64,000 nt of DNA from Mantamonas sphyraenae (taxonomy: Eukaryota > CRuMs > Mantamonadidae): NCBI GenBank assembly GCA_026936335.1, contig JAPMXV010000053.1:372001-436000 (forward strand), written 5' to 3'. The translations under genes and the position numbers were made by a program. Below, in pieces: positions 21,458 through 32,632 of the stretch (its first letter is position 1; the number at the start of each line of letters is the position of its first letter). The notes beneath the pieces were generated by a model. That model was not told where the DNA came from, did no database searches, and was given only the letters and a program-made list of their open reading frames with translations.

Positions 21458-24450
21458 TCACAAGTATTCTGGGTCGTTGGTGACGCGGAACACGCTGATG
21501 AGACCCTCGTAGTCAGCAGTGACAATCACCTGACCGCGAAGGGTCTCTGCTGGATCGAGGTCAAGGTTTGTGGTGCTCTGCGGGGCCATGACGGCACACG
21601 TGATGACGCCTCCCTTGCCAGGGGGCTGGAAGCACTCGTAGGATTCGTTGTGGTCCTTGCGGTGGCCTGTAAAGAGCGGGTTGATGGAGGGCACGTACGG
21701 ATTCTCAGTGTTCCACAGGTAGACATGTCTGTCCTCGCTGCCACACACGATAAAGTTGCCCCGGTCGTTGAAGGAGGCGCCAATCTGGCTCTGCTGGTTC
21801 TTGAGGCCCTTGTACTTGCAAAACAGCGAGTGGTCGTTCATGTGGTACAGGCGCACGCGCGAGTCGTTGCTGGTGACGAGCAGCTTGTCGCCGTCCGGAT
21901 TGATGCGGATGCCCGTGATCTTTTTGCCCTTTGAGTTCTTCCCGCGGGAGGAGCGCACGTGCAGCTGGGCGTGGTACTTGAGGCGTTCGGTTTCGTAGAA
22001 GGAGACGCGCCCGGCAAAGGAGCCTGCAATGACCATCTTGCCGTCGGGGGTGAAGCAGGTGGCTGTGATGGCGCCCTGTGTGTGCACATAGCTGACCACA
22101 TTGCAATCGATGATATTCCAGATGCGCAACTTCTGGTCCATGGAACCCGACAGAAACAGGCGGTCGTCTTTGGGGTGAAAGTCCACCGAAGTGACAAAGT
22201 CGCGGTGGCGGAAGATGCGCAGGCATTCTCCGCGATGCACGTGCCACAGGCGCACGGTCTTGTCCATGGAAGAGGTGAGGAGGAAGTTGCTCTTGCTCCA
22301 CGAGAGATCGAGGACGTCCTGCACGTGGCCTTCAAACACGCGGTATGGCTTGGCTTCAAACACGGCGTCCCCGTTCAGGTGCACATCTGCAGGCACCCTG
22401 CTGTCTTCCTCTGCACCACTGGTTGCATCGTGCGAGGAGCTGGACGATGATACGGTGTCATGCTCATGGTCTCCGTCCTCGCTGGTGTTGTTGTTGGTGT
22501 TGCCCTGAGCATCACCCTCGTCATCTCCACCACTCTCGCCGTGCTCGCCCAAGCCGTCGTTTGCGTCGACGGCAACCCAGATGCGCACGACGCTGTCGAA
22601 GCCCGCTGTGGCTAGGAACTCGCCGGTGTGGTTGAACTTCATGACCCAAATGGCACCTGTGTGTTCGCCGAGCAGCTGTTCGGTGACCAGACCGGACACT
22701 TCTTGGCGCTCTTTCTTGTGCGCAGTGACCTTGATGTCCTGAGTGTCGGACGCGTCCTCGTCGCTGTCGCTGCCGCCCTTGAACAGGCGCATAAACTTTT
22801 TGCGCTTGCTGCCTTTCTTCTTGCGCTTGCCCTCGTCGTCCGAATCCGACTCGTCATCGGAATGTCCCAGGTGCTCGCGCGTCTCTTCGTCTTTGTGCAA
22901 CAGCTGCGTGATGGGGTCCAGCTCCTTCATAAAGGTCTCTTCGGCCTGCGCAATGGTGTACATCTTGCCAGACTCCAGGTCCTTGATGATAAACTCGGTT
23001 TCGATAAACTCTTCCTCATCGATCGCGTCGCCTTCTTCGAAAACGCGCTTGGTTCCGCCCTGGAAGTGGCCCAGGGACATGGAGTCCTCGTCCACGAGCG
23101 GGGCCACAGACGCAGAGGCGGCGGAGGACGCGATGGCATCACCTGTGGGTGGTGTCGTGTTTGTGACCACATCGACGGTGGTGGCGGTAGTGTTGGTGGT
23201 AGTGTTGGTGGTGGCGGTGGTGGTGGTGGTGGTGGTGTCTGACGCAGCAGATTCAGGATTGTCGTGACTGGCTGATGTTGGTGCCTGCTCGTCGGGGATG
23301 TCCGCTGGAGGTTCCGATGGTGAGGTGGTAGAAGACGACGGCTGTGCCTCTTGGGTCTCTGTGTGCTGTGGCTGCTGTGGCTGGGGTGGATCAAGGTCGT
23401 CCGCCTCGTGTTGGACGCGCGGTTCATCCTTTTGGGGTGCACTCTGCTGTACATGTGCGTTGTCCAACTGTTGTTCCACAGGTTGCTGTGGCTGGGGAGG
23501 TTCAAGGTCAAGCTGTGGCTCAGGCTGTGGTTCGGGTTCGGGTTCGGGTTCGGGTTCGGGTTCGGTGGCAGCGCTTGTGTCTTGCACCACGACAGTGTTG
23601 GGCGTGGCAGTCACATCCACGTGGGATACCGTAGTTGTGGTGGGTGTGGTGGCAGTGGCATCGTCTTGAGCTTGTGTGGGTGTGGGTGTGGATTGACCTG
23701 TGTAGGCTGCATCGATGGCCTGCAGATCCTCGTCCAGGGAGTCGTCCGAGTCGCTGCCGTCTGCGTCGACGCTGAAGCGCACACGCCGTGCACTGGGCGT
23801 CCGCTTAATGTCTTCTGCGTCGTCGATCACCATGCCCATGTCCTCGTCCTCGTCGCGGTGCTTGAGCACAGATTGGATCACCGGTTCCTGCACGTGGTCT
23901 GCTGTTGCCACGTCCACGTCCACTTCCGTGTCGTCTTTCTCTTGGGCGTGTGAGATATCTGCGTCTGCGTCTGTGTGTGTGTCTGCGGCTGGTTCTTCTT
24001 TGCTGTCGGTAGTGATGGTTTGCTCCACTGCATCCTGCTGCGGCAGCGGGTGGTCAAGTGAATTCCCAGTGTCGTCAGCGGCCGGGTGGACGTCGTGTAC
24101 GTCCACCTCGTTGGCGGACGGCTGCTCCACCACCTGTTCCCGTACCTGTGTGTGTACGGGTACCACGTCTTCTTCGTCTTCTTCCTCGTCGTCCACATCT
24201 TCCTGCTGGACGGCAAGAACTTCGTGGCCATCCACGACCGTCACCGTCTTTGGGGGCACATACTCAAAGTCCTCGCCCTCGTCGCCGTCAAACAGCTCCG
24301 ACTCGCCCTCGCTGGCTGTGGCAAAGCCTGCGTCGACAGAGTCGCTCTGGGACAGCGAGGTGGTGGAGCTCAGGTGAGCTGCCATGGACGAAGCGCTGAA
24401 GCTGTAGAAGCGTTCGCGAGTGCGCCCCTCTCCTTCGTCGTCTGCGTCCC

Positions 24451-24484
<34 letters not shown>

Positions 24485-24880
24485 GACCACGGGAGGACTG
24501 TCCCTCTGTGGCTGTGAATCCGTCTTGCTGCTCGTGTCCTCAGATGTCGTGTGCACCTCGTGCGTGGTCTCTCCATCTGCGTTTTGTTCGTCGTGGTTTG
24601 CAGCCGGCGGGTTCGTGTCCTCAGCCGCATTCTCCTGTACATCGGTGCTGCTGGATTCACTGTGTGCATTTGCCATGGCTGTGCTGGCTGTGCTTGTGCT
24701 TTGTGTCTGCTCCCCGGGCTTATCTGCACCCTGCTGTTGCCTCTCGGGTTCTTCAGAGTGCAGCACCGCCTCGGCTGCCTGATTTAGAGTGGCGTCGTGG
24801 AACTCATCGTCCGCATCGAAAAACTCGTCATCGTCCGAGTCGGAATCGTCAGACGACGATGGAGACTCCCAATCGGACAT
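21458..24880 (-). CDS. WDR44: WDR44-like WD40 protein (Rab11/VAP-associated type)
   Basis: A single-exon protein of 1,140 residues starting at ATG 24880 (MSDWESPSSSDDS). The C-terminal third is a WD40 propeller matching WDR44: LDLSWSKSNFLLTSSMDKTV, then FHPKDDRLFLSGSMDQKLRI, HVRSSRGKNSKGKKITGI and LLVTSNDSRVRLY. Before it lies the WDR44-specific block FIIKDLESGKMYTIAQAEE and a Lys-rich stretch. The N-terminal two thirds are acidic and disordered, with (Glu-Pro)n, poly-Glu and Thr-rich runs. At the extreme N-terminus, DDEFFDADDEFHDAT contains two tandem FFAT-like motifs, where human WDR44 has one that binds VAP at the ER. In animals WDR44 links Rab11 endosomes and ER-endosome tubules. It shares a 61-bp divergent promoter interval with TMEM258. 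Confidence 0.93.
23529..23565 (-). repeat. Hexamer repeat (GGTTCG on + strand) encoding Glu-Pro dipeptides
   Basis: A perfect tandem hexamer within the WDR44-like coding region gives EPEPEPEP on the minus strand. It is coding low complexity, not a telomere. Confidence 0.85.
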
Positions 24881-24941
24881 GTGGGGCGGTTGTTTTGGTG
24901 CGGGTCGAGCGACGGCACAGCCAACCACGAACGAACCGACC
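24881..24941. promoter_or_regulatory. 61-bp divergent intergenic region, WDR44-like / TMEM258
   Basis: Only 61 bp separate the two ATGs, so any promoter and both 5' leaders must be shared or lie within coding sequence. No TATA box is evident. A bidirectional promoter is inferred from spacing. Confidence 0.55.
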
Positions 24942-25692
24942 ATGGGCGACCTCCCTGCCATCACCAATCCGTTCAGCCCGCTGATCTCGCAGTCACAGTT
25001 TCCGCTGCTCACTGTCATCTTTCTGGGCATCGGTCTCTTCCTTGGCATCTCCTTCTTTGTGTAAGTGCAGGAAATGCAGCGTCGCTGGCCTCCTCCATGC
25101 CGCCCCGGCCCCCTTCAGAAGCACATGGAGGGCACGCACGCAATGTGTGCGGTGTCGACATGACATGTGCGACGTGTGTACAGGCGCACGTGTGCACCTG
25201 TGCTGTAGCGGACGCGCGCTAGGAGTGCAAAGAACGCGCTCGCCACGCGTTGTCTTTGCGCCTGGCCCTTTTCGCAGGCCTTGTGCGGCCGTTGCGTGCA
25301 CGTGTGTCCCCCAGACGTGGCCACCGACGACGCAGGAGGGCTGCTTGTGCACATTCTGAGCCACCTCGTTTTGCAAGCCACAGATGGTCACCCATGGTGA
25401 CGGATGGCGGTCGAGGTGGCCACGTCAACACGTGGCGAACCCTCTTTGCCTTCTCCCACGCGCACGCAATTCCGTGTACTCGCCCATACTCACATGCACA
25501 CATCATCGTACACACATGCACACACATGGCGCATGCTTGCATGCCGTGCTGCTCCCTGAACACAGTTCTGAGGTCACTTCGACCAAGGAGAAGCGCAACC
25601 TGGTCACGGAACTGCTGTCTGCCCTGGTTGCCTCTGTATTCCTGGGCGTTGGCACCCTCTTTCTCATGCTCTGGACAGGAATCTATGTGTAG
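24942..25692 (+). CDS. TMEM258: TMEM258 / OST5, small subunit of oligosaccharyltransferase
   Basis: Model: join(24942..25060, 25566..25692), with a 505-nt phase-2 intron (donor GTAAGT), giving 81 residues (human 79). The sequence runs [14 protein letters not shown], then [20 protein letters not shown], then across the junction [20 protein letters not shown], ending LMLWTGIYV. The EVTSTK motif, the two transmembrane helices and the GIYV end are diagnostic. TMEM258 associates with STT3 and ribophorin I in the ER membrane and supports N-glycosylation of nascent proteins. The intron holds no recognisable gene. OST4 lies about 5 kb further on. Confidence 0.97.
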
Positions 25693-25808
25693 AGAGTGTG
25701 TGGGACATGCTGGACAACAAAGCCGAAGTTTGTGGTGTTTTCAAATTTGTTTGTGCCTTCTTTCTTGTCTCCTGGCCGCTGAGAAGCCCTACAGAAGCAC
25801 GACGCCGC

Positions 25809-26331
25809 TCATGAGTCCAGTGCCTCGAGTTCTTTCCTTCGGGCATCGAGGTGCACTGTGTCTCGAGAGTCAGCGGGGCTGTTCAAGGACACACGGCCAC
25901 AGACACACACGCTGGCACACACTACTTTGGGAACACATCGGCCCACGCACGCACAAGGGTGACATGTCGGGTGTCTGAGGCCAAACTTACACGTTAAATC
26001 GCTCAGCACCCGTGCATTGTCGGTTTGTTTGTACATCAGTTTTCCGACGCGCACATACACGTCCTGTGAGGTGTGTGTGACATGGGTGACACATGGATTA
26101 GACTCTGAGCTATACAAACGGTGGAATCTGTGGTCCAACCGTACCGCACGTGACCTACCTTGCCCTCTTTGAGCGAACGCAGCTCCCCAACTTGCGTCTC
26201 CAGCAGCTGAATCTGTTCGTCTGCTGCGTCAGCGCGATGTGAAAGGTTGGATCGGCAACGGGGGAAACGCACGTGTGCACGTGCGCGGGCCTTACCTCTT
26301 TGATCAGCGACTCACGTGCAGACAAACTCAT
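25809..26331 (-). CDS. Tiny prefoldin-like coiled-coil protein (ASDURF/beta-prefoldin type)
   Basis: Model on the minus strand: exons 26331..26296, 26212..26159, 26063..25991 and 25855..25809, giving 69 residues. It begins MSLSARESLIKE, continues IQLLETQVGELRSLKEGK and DVYVRVGKLMYKQTDNARVL, and ends SDLTLHLDARRKELEALDS. The pattern helix, ELxxLKxxxxVYxxxG hairpin, helix matches beta-class prefoldins and particularly ASDURF, the prefoldin-like subunit of the PAQosome/R2TP chaperone. Donors are GTAAGG, GTAGGT and GTAAGT, and all acceptors end CAG. Two of the three introns have CTGAC before the acceptor. The exon 2 acceptor is the least certain, because several AGs lie close together and the frame selects 26212. 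Its start is 72 bp from the divergent kinase start. The call rests on fold pattern rather than strong identity. Confidence 0.7.
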
Positions 26332-26403
26332 GAGTGCATGGGTTTGGGGCGCGTGCGCCGCGCCGCGGCACACACACAAGCCACACGAACCCACGCATCA
26401 ACA
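26332..26403. promoter_or_regulatory. 72-bp divergent intergenic region, prefoldin-like / CaMK-like kinase
   Basis: The two start codons are 72 bp apart on opposite strands. The interval holds GC-rich and CA-repeat sequence without a TATA box. A shared promoter is inferred. Confidence 0.5.
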
Positions 26404-28176
<1,773 letters not shown>

Positions 28177-28233
28177 TTGCATTGCAGAGTTTCTCAATTG
28201 CGCGTCTTTGCAGCCAACCCATTGGCTCGAGCG

Positions 28234-30133
28234 ATGCAGGTGCGCAGACCCACCCTTCCGGACGTGGCTGCAGAAAACAGGCGCCACAGCACGGTGAACC
28301 TCGTGTGGGCATGTTTGTTCGTCGTGGGTGCTCTCGTGGCCACGTACCACCCGTTCACTCCATGGTTGGTGCGAGCAACGGGCCTGTCCGCCTGGTGGCT
28401 GGACGGCATCAGTCTTCTCCTTGCCCTGCTCTTTCTCGGATTTGCCATCGTTGGGTTCCGTCGCTACTTTGTGCACCGCGACCTCAAAAAAGGACTCGAG
28501 GCGCGCAAGCGCATCTTGTACGGCATGGAGCGTGGAAAGCTGCCGGATTCCCCGGCCCGCTTGCACAGCCCGGCCTCGCGCGGCACCTCGCCCATTCTCC
28601 ACACTCCGGGCAGCGCGGGCTCCAAAGCAGCCTCTTCTTACCTGGGCCCATCCCTCACCAAAGCCAAGCGCTTCGTGGTACGTTTCGCCATGCCTGCTGG
28701 CCCTCCTGGAGGCCGACAAACGCAACCAATGCAGCGCGCGCACAACCTCGCTTCGCCCATCGTCTCCTGACACCCTCTCCTTGCTCACCCGGCGCCGCCG
28801 TGCACAGAACAAGTCGCCCACCAACGACTCGAACGTCGTGGTTGCCGGCACGCCCACGCGTATGTCGCCATACATCGACATGCACCGCCGCGTGACGGCA
28901 GGGAACAGCAGCTCGCCCGCGCGAGAACTGATCATCGACGCAGGCACGCACGTGGACAGCAGTGATGATCTGGATCGCTACCTGGCAGAAGAAGAGGAGC
29001 GCACACGCATGTGGGAGGCCCTCAACAACAGCACAGTGGATGCATCGTCAGGCAATACTTCGTTCTTCTTTGGCGCGGCAAAGAGCCCCGCAAAGGGCGG
29101 GGCGGGCAAGGCGGCAAACACAAGCATGCTGGCCAGCTTCACCACCTTTGCTGCCGATCTCACAAACCGCATGCGCAGCTATCAGCTGAGCTCGCGCCAG
29201 GTTGCGCACAAGGCACACAACACGAAAACAGACATGGCCTTGGAGGCACTGAAGGAGTTGGGCCTCAGCAGCATCGTAGACGAGGGTATTGTCATGGTGC
29301 GTGAATGGCTGGGATCCCAGATTGTCACCTACATGCCACGGGCACAGTCCAACCACGTGGCGTTTGAGAACTTTGCCATGGAAAGTGAGGAGGCTGCGGT
29401 GCTGTTTGCCGAGCCCATGGTGAGGTACAACTACGTGCAAGAGACGCTACTCAAGCTCAAAGGACCCAAGGAGTACCTTGCAGCACGCATCCAGGAGCTG
29501 TGCGAACACGGCCGTCTGGCCAACTTTCGCTGGAACGCGGGCGGCGAGTACCGCACCAAGGAGTGGACCGAAGCGCTGCCCAACGACTCGGAGGTGGTCA
29601 TGCACCTCTTTCTCCACGTGCTCTACTTTATGATCCATGGTCTCGACGACGCCCACATGGACCTCGCCACCTTTGTTTCGGGCATCTTTTCCGTGGACAG
29701 TCCTGAAGCCAACGCCACGGGCTGCCGCATTGTACAGAAGAAACGCAACCCGCCGCACTATGTTGTGTGGCACGACAAGCCGACCAAAGGCACCTGGGAA
29801 GTGGTGGCCGGGCGGAACAACCTCTTTCACGCTATTCTCCTTTGGATGTTTTACATCCACAAGTACCAAAACGGACGCTACCACCTCCTCAACCTGCGTC
29901 ACTTGGGCCTCGATGGCCTCTTTGACCTCTTTGAGATGGTGCATCCGTCGTACAAACCGTCTGCGCAGGCGTTGGCGAGTCTGGCCGGAGGCAGCAACAG
30001 CAGCAACAGCAGCAGCAGCAGCAGCAAAGGCAAGGGCAAGGCATCTCGTGGCCTGTCCTCTGGGTTCGGCTCTGCTGGAAGCGACTACGCAGGGAGCAAG
30101 AGCGGCATCGTCGTGGGCGGGTCTTTCCGTTGA
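28234..30133 (+). CDS. TMEM209: TMEM209-family transmembrane protein
   Basis: Model: join(28234..28677, 28808..30133), with a 130-nt phase-0 intron (donor GTACGT), giving 589 residues; the start is MQVRRPTLPDV. Two N-terminal transmembrane helices (VNLVWACLFVVGALVATY and GISLLLALLFLGFAIVGF) precede a long Ser/Pro-rich, disordered stretch. The C-terminal half matches the TMEM209/CytochromB561_N family: MVRYNYVQETLLKLKG, then NPPHYVVWHDK, VVAGRNNLFHAILLWMFYIH and HLGLDGLFDLFEMV. Human TMEM209 is 561 residues and is reported at the nuclear envelope, associated with Nup205. It ends with an AGC-coded serine run and a Gly/Ser tail. The start lies 57 bp after the kinase stop on the same strand. Confidence 0.92.
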
Positions 30134-30290
30134 CACGTCCACACGCACAAATGAACGCATGAGCAGTTTTGCGCACAAGATGTTAAGTGGGTGGGTGGGC
30201 GGCAAGGAGGAGGAATGGCTTCGCAAGCGGTCATGACGTGTGTGTTTGTTTCGTGGCGCAGGACAAGAGCCAAGGCTGCTTTTCGCTCGC
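30134..30290. other. Intergenic DNA between TMEM209 and the OST4 terminal exon
   Basis: Nothing coding is recognisable here. If OST4 is not spliced, the empty stretch extends to 30805. It contains CA/GT-rich sequence like the other introns and spacers. Confidence 0.5.
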
Positions 30291-30907
30291 TCAATTGAGG
30301 CTGTGTGGGTGTGTACACATATGAGTGTGAGTTTGAGGGCGTGGCCAAATACACACAGGCTTCTTCCATGGCATTGCATCTGTTGCGCTTGCCCAACGCA
30401 GTGGCAACGTAAAGCCAAGCCAGGCGGTTGCGCTCAAAAAGCTCGCCGCGCGTGCACTCATTGCAGCTGTGGTTGCATCAGACACGTGCTGTGCAGGTGG
30501 TCTCCACACATATGCACACACGCACAGTGGCATCGCGTGCACAAACAGCGCACCCGTGGGATCTGAAGGGAGGTGGAGGGCCACGTCACAAAGGCATGCA
30601 CCTGGTCCACCGTTGCGTCCCGACGCCTCACGGCATCTCCGTGGCATCGTCGGAGTCACCATGGCTGTCCGTGCATACAAAAAAACACGTGTAGGCATGG
30701 GCCCTTGGGTTCGGGAGAGTGGGTGCGTCTCCATGTCGAGCGGCAGGCTCCGCTTGCGTTTGCGAGAGGGGGCGGCCGCGCGAGGCCGTCCCTCCTGTTG
30801 GATACCTACCGTTGCTGGGCCACCACGTGGTGGTAGTACACAATCAAGCTGAAGATTGTGACACCAAGAAAATTGGCAAAGTACATCAACTGCTCATCCG
30901 TAATCAT
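30291..30907 (-). CDS. OST4: OST4, mini-subunit of oligosaccharyltransferase
   Basis: On the minus strand ATG 30907 opens MITDEQLMYFANFLGVTIFS and then LIVYYHHVVAQQR. This is an unmistakable OST4 (human begins MITDVQLAIFANMLGV, 37 residues), a single transmembrane helix that holds STT3 to the rest of the complex. Read straight through, it stops at 30806 (33 residues). The stop lies inside a strong donor (CG|GTAGGT at 30809). Splicing to 30300 (acceptor CACACAG, CTCAC motif about 15 nt before it) gives 35 residues ending QQRLN: join(30810..30907, 30291..30300), with a 509-nt intron. Both versions are essentially full length. The ATG overlaps the stop of the upstream gene in the tetranucleotide ATGA (30907-30904). 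Confidence 0.9.
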
Positions 30908-32415
30908 GATCGATTGCTGCTGCCGCGGCGGCGCTTGGGCCTCGACTTTGCCACACCCTCGTCCTCGTCCTCGTCCTCTTCATCCTGCTCCTCACTCTCC
31001 TCCCTTGCCCTCTTTCCGTACTCTTCGACCCCCACAATGGCACTGGCCCCTCCCAAGTCTTCGTTGTCGTCTTCCTGCGGCGTTTCGGGCACCACCGCGA
31101 CACGCCCGTCATGCTCGCCATCGTCCTCAGCAGGGATGTCTGAAGCGTCGAGCTCCTCCAACACACGCACCATGCCCTGCAAGCCCATGTGATGCGACAG
31201 GTGGTCCAGCAGCTCGTGTTTGGACACGTCCAACAGCCGAGCCAGTGCGGGGCAAGGCTGCCAGGCTCGCATCTGTGCACGCAGCTCCTGCTGCGCATCC
31301 TCCTCCTCACGCGCTGCCCAGAATTTGAATGACTTGCGTGCGGCAATAAACATTTTCAGCGATGCCTCAATACTCCCGCTCATCTGTGCCTCCAGGTCGC
31401 CCGCAAACTCGCTCCAGAAGAGCGCAAGCAGGGAGGCCAGCGCACCACTGCCCACAGCCAGCGGGTCAACCTCGCAGCCCAGCAGCACGTCCAACACCAT
31501 GTCTGCGTTGGTTTCTGCAAACACGAGCACCAGTTGGCTGGCCCGCTTCAGCCTGCTGTCGTGCACTTCGAGCGCGTCACCGCCACTCGTCGCCCTGACA
31601 CAAGGGTAGTGGCAGGCCAGCGTCAGCCAGAACAGAAGGATTTGCGTCACAAGCAAGCCCGACTCCGGGTGCAGCAGCTCCGCCAGCGCAGTCATGGTCA
31701 CCATGCGCTCCATTTGCGCGTATATCCGACGCACAGCGGACCCTTTTGTGTTTAGGGTCAGGTCGTCCTCCTGTTGTGCCTCGATACACGCGTAGGCATG
31801 CTCACACAGCTGAGATACACAGTCCAACAGCGCCATCTGGTGTCCGGCTGTGTCCAAAGCCATGACTTGGCCCAGCGCGCAAGTGCGCTGGCACACTCCG
31901 CTCCATGCTACCGCATACGCGTCCAGATCCTCTGCTTCCTCCAACTGGTGCATCTGGCCTTGGAACCACAGCAACATTGCGTCGGGAGAGCCTTGCTCGC
32001 TTGAAAGCAGGCACGCCAGCCACTGCCGAGCGAGCTGGCCCTGAGCCTGCGTTTCCGCCTCTGCGATCTCCTGCAACAGCTCCACTGCACCCTGCTCACT
32101 CAGCATGTTGCACGCCGCCAATGATTCACTGTAGCTCGCTGTGCTCAGTGTGCTCTTGCCACCTTGCCCTTGCTGTCCTGCTCTGGAAGCGTTGTCCGTG
32201 TTGGCTTCCAGCTGCATTTCGTCGGCCCACGACGCCGCCTCTGCTTCTGTGACTGTCTCGTTGTCCATTCCTGCTGCGCTCAACGCCTGGTGAAGCACCT
32301 CTTGCCACTCGTTTGCGCTCACCTGGCTCAGCCACCCTTGTTGGCTTTGCGGCGTGTTGGCGACGACGCTCTCGCGCAGCTCCTCCAACACCTGTTCTCG
32401 TTTGCCACCGCTCAT
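30904..32415 (-). CDS. Unknown acidic, helix-rich protein with C-terminal nuclear signal
   Basis: An intron-free ORF of 503 residues from ATG 32415 (MSGGKREQVLEELRESVV). I do not recognise the family. The body is alpha-helical, rich in Ala, Leu, Gln and Glu (for example LLDCVSQLCEHAYACIEAQQ), like HEAT/ARM-type scaffolds. The C-terminal 90 residues are acidic and disordered (EEQDEEDEDEDE) and end in a strongly basic nuclear localisation-like sequence, KSRPKRRRGSSNRS. Codon use matches its neighbours and the frame is clean, so it is a real gene. Its stop TGA overlaps the ATG of OST4. Upstream, 217 bp separate it from the divergent oxidase gene. Confidence 0.8.
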   Translation of the reverse strand: MSGGKREQVLEELRESVVANTPQSQQGWLSQVSANEWQEVLHQALSAAGMDNETVTEAEAASWADEMQLEANTDNASRAGQQGQGGKSTLSTASYSESLAACNMLSEQGAVELLQEIAEAETQAQGQLARQWLACLLSSEQGSPDAMLLWFQGQMHQLEEAEDLDAYAVAWSGVCQRTCALGQVMALDTAGHQMALLDCVSQLCEHAYACIEAQQEDDLTLNTKGSAVRRIYAQMERMVTMTALAELLHPESGLLVTQILLFWLTLACHYPCVRATSGGDALEVHDSRLKRASQLVLVFAETNADMVLDVLLGCEVDPLAVGSGALASLLALFWSEFAGDLEAQMSGSIEASLKMFIAARKSFKFWAAREEEDAQQELRAQMRAWQPCPALARLLDVSKHELLDHLSHHMGLQGMVRVLEELDASDIPAEDDGEHDGRVAVVPETPQEDDNEDLGGASAIVGVEEYGKRAREESEEQDEEDEDEDEGVAKSRPKRRRGSSNRS

Positions 32416-32632
32416 GCTCCTGGTTGACCTTTTCAAATGCTCACGGATTCGGTGCGCAGGGTTCGCACTGCTGGGGCTCGATGGACTGCCCCGTCACGCG
32501 CCCCCACCGCAACAAGCTTTCTCCTTTCTTGGTAGGTGTGACACTGCATACCCCCGCCCTCCCCCCCTCCCACCCCGCCAACACACACACTCACTCACAC
32601 AGTTGACCTCATCTCCTTAGTGCACATCCATC
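32416..32632. promoter_or_regulatory. 217-bp divergent intergenic region, unknown nuclear protein / oxidase
   Basis: This region separates two divergent starts and contains the probable 5' leader intron of the oxidase gene. It is pyrimidine-rich on the + strand, followed by a CA repeat. Shared regulation is inferred. Confidence 0.45.
32532..32602 (+). other. Probable 5'UTR intron of the aldonolactone-oxidase-like gene
   Basis: The donor G|GTAGGT at 32532, a polypyrimidine run, ACTCACTCACAC and an acceptor ACACAG at 32602 have all the features of the coding introns here. The ATG follows 30 nt later at 32633. Transcript evidence is lacking. Confidence 0.6.

Noticed and set aside
23529-23565. 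Telomere-like or regulatory hexamer array
   Set aside because: It is in frame inside the WDR44-like gene and encodes Glu-Pro repeats.
25250-25978. A 242-codon + strand frame across the TMEM258 intron and beyond
   Set aside because: It is out of frame with the conserved exon and has no domain. It is intron and 3' flanking sequence.
30134-30805. Small overlapping frames in the TMEM209-OST4 gap as extra genes
   Set aside because: They have no ATG context, no family match and low complexity. The stretch is better read as OST4 intron plus spacer.
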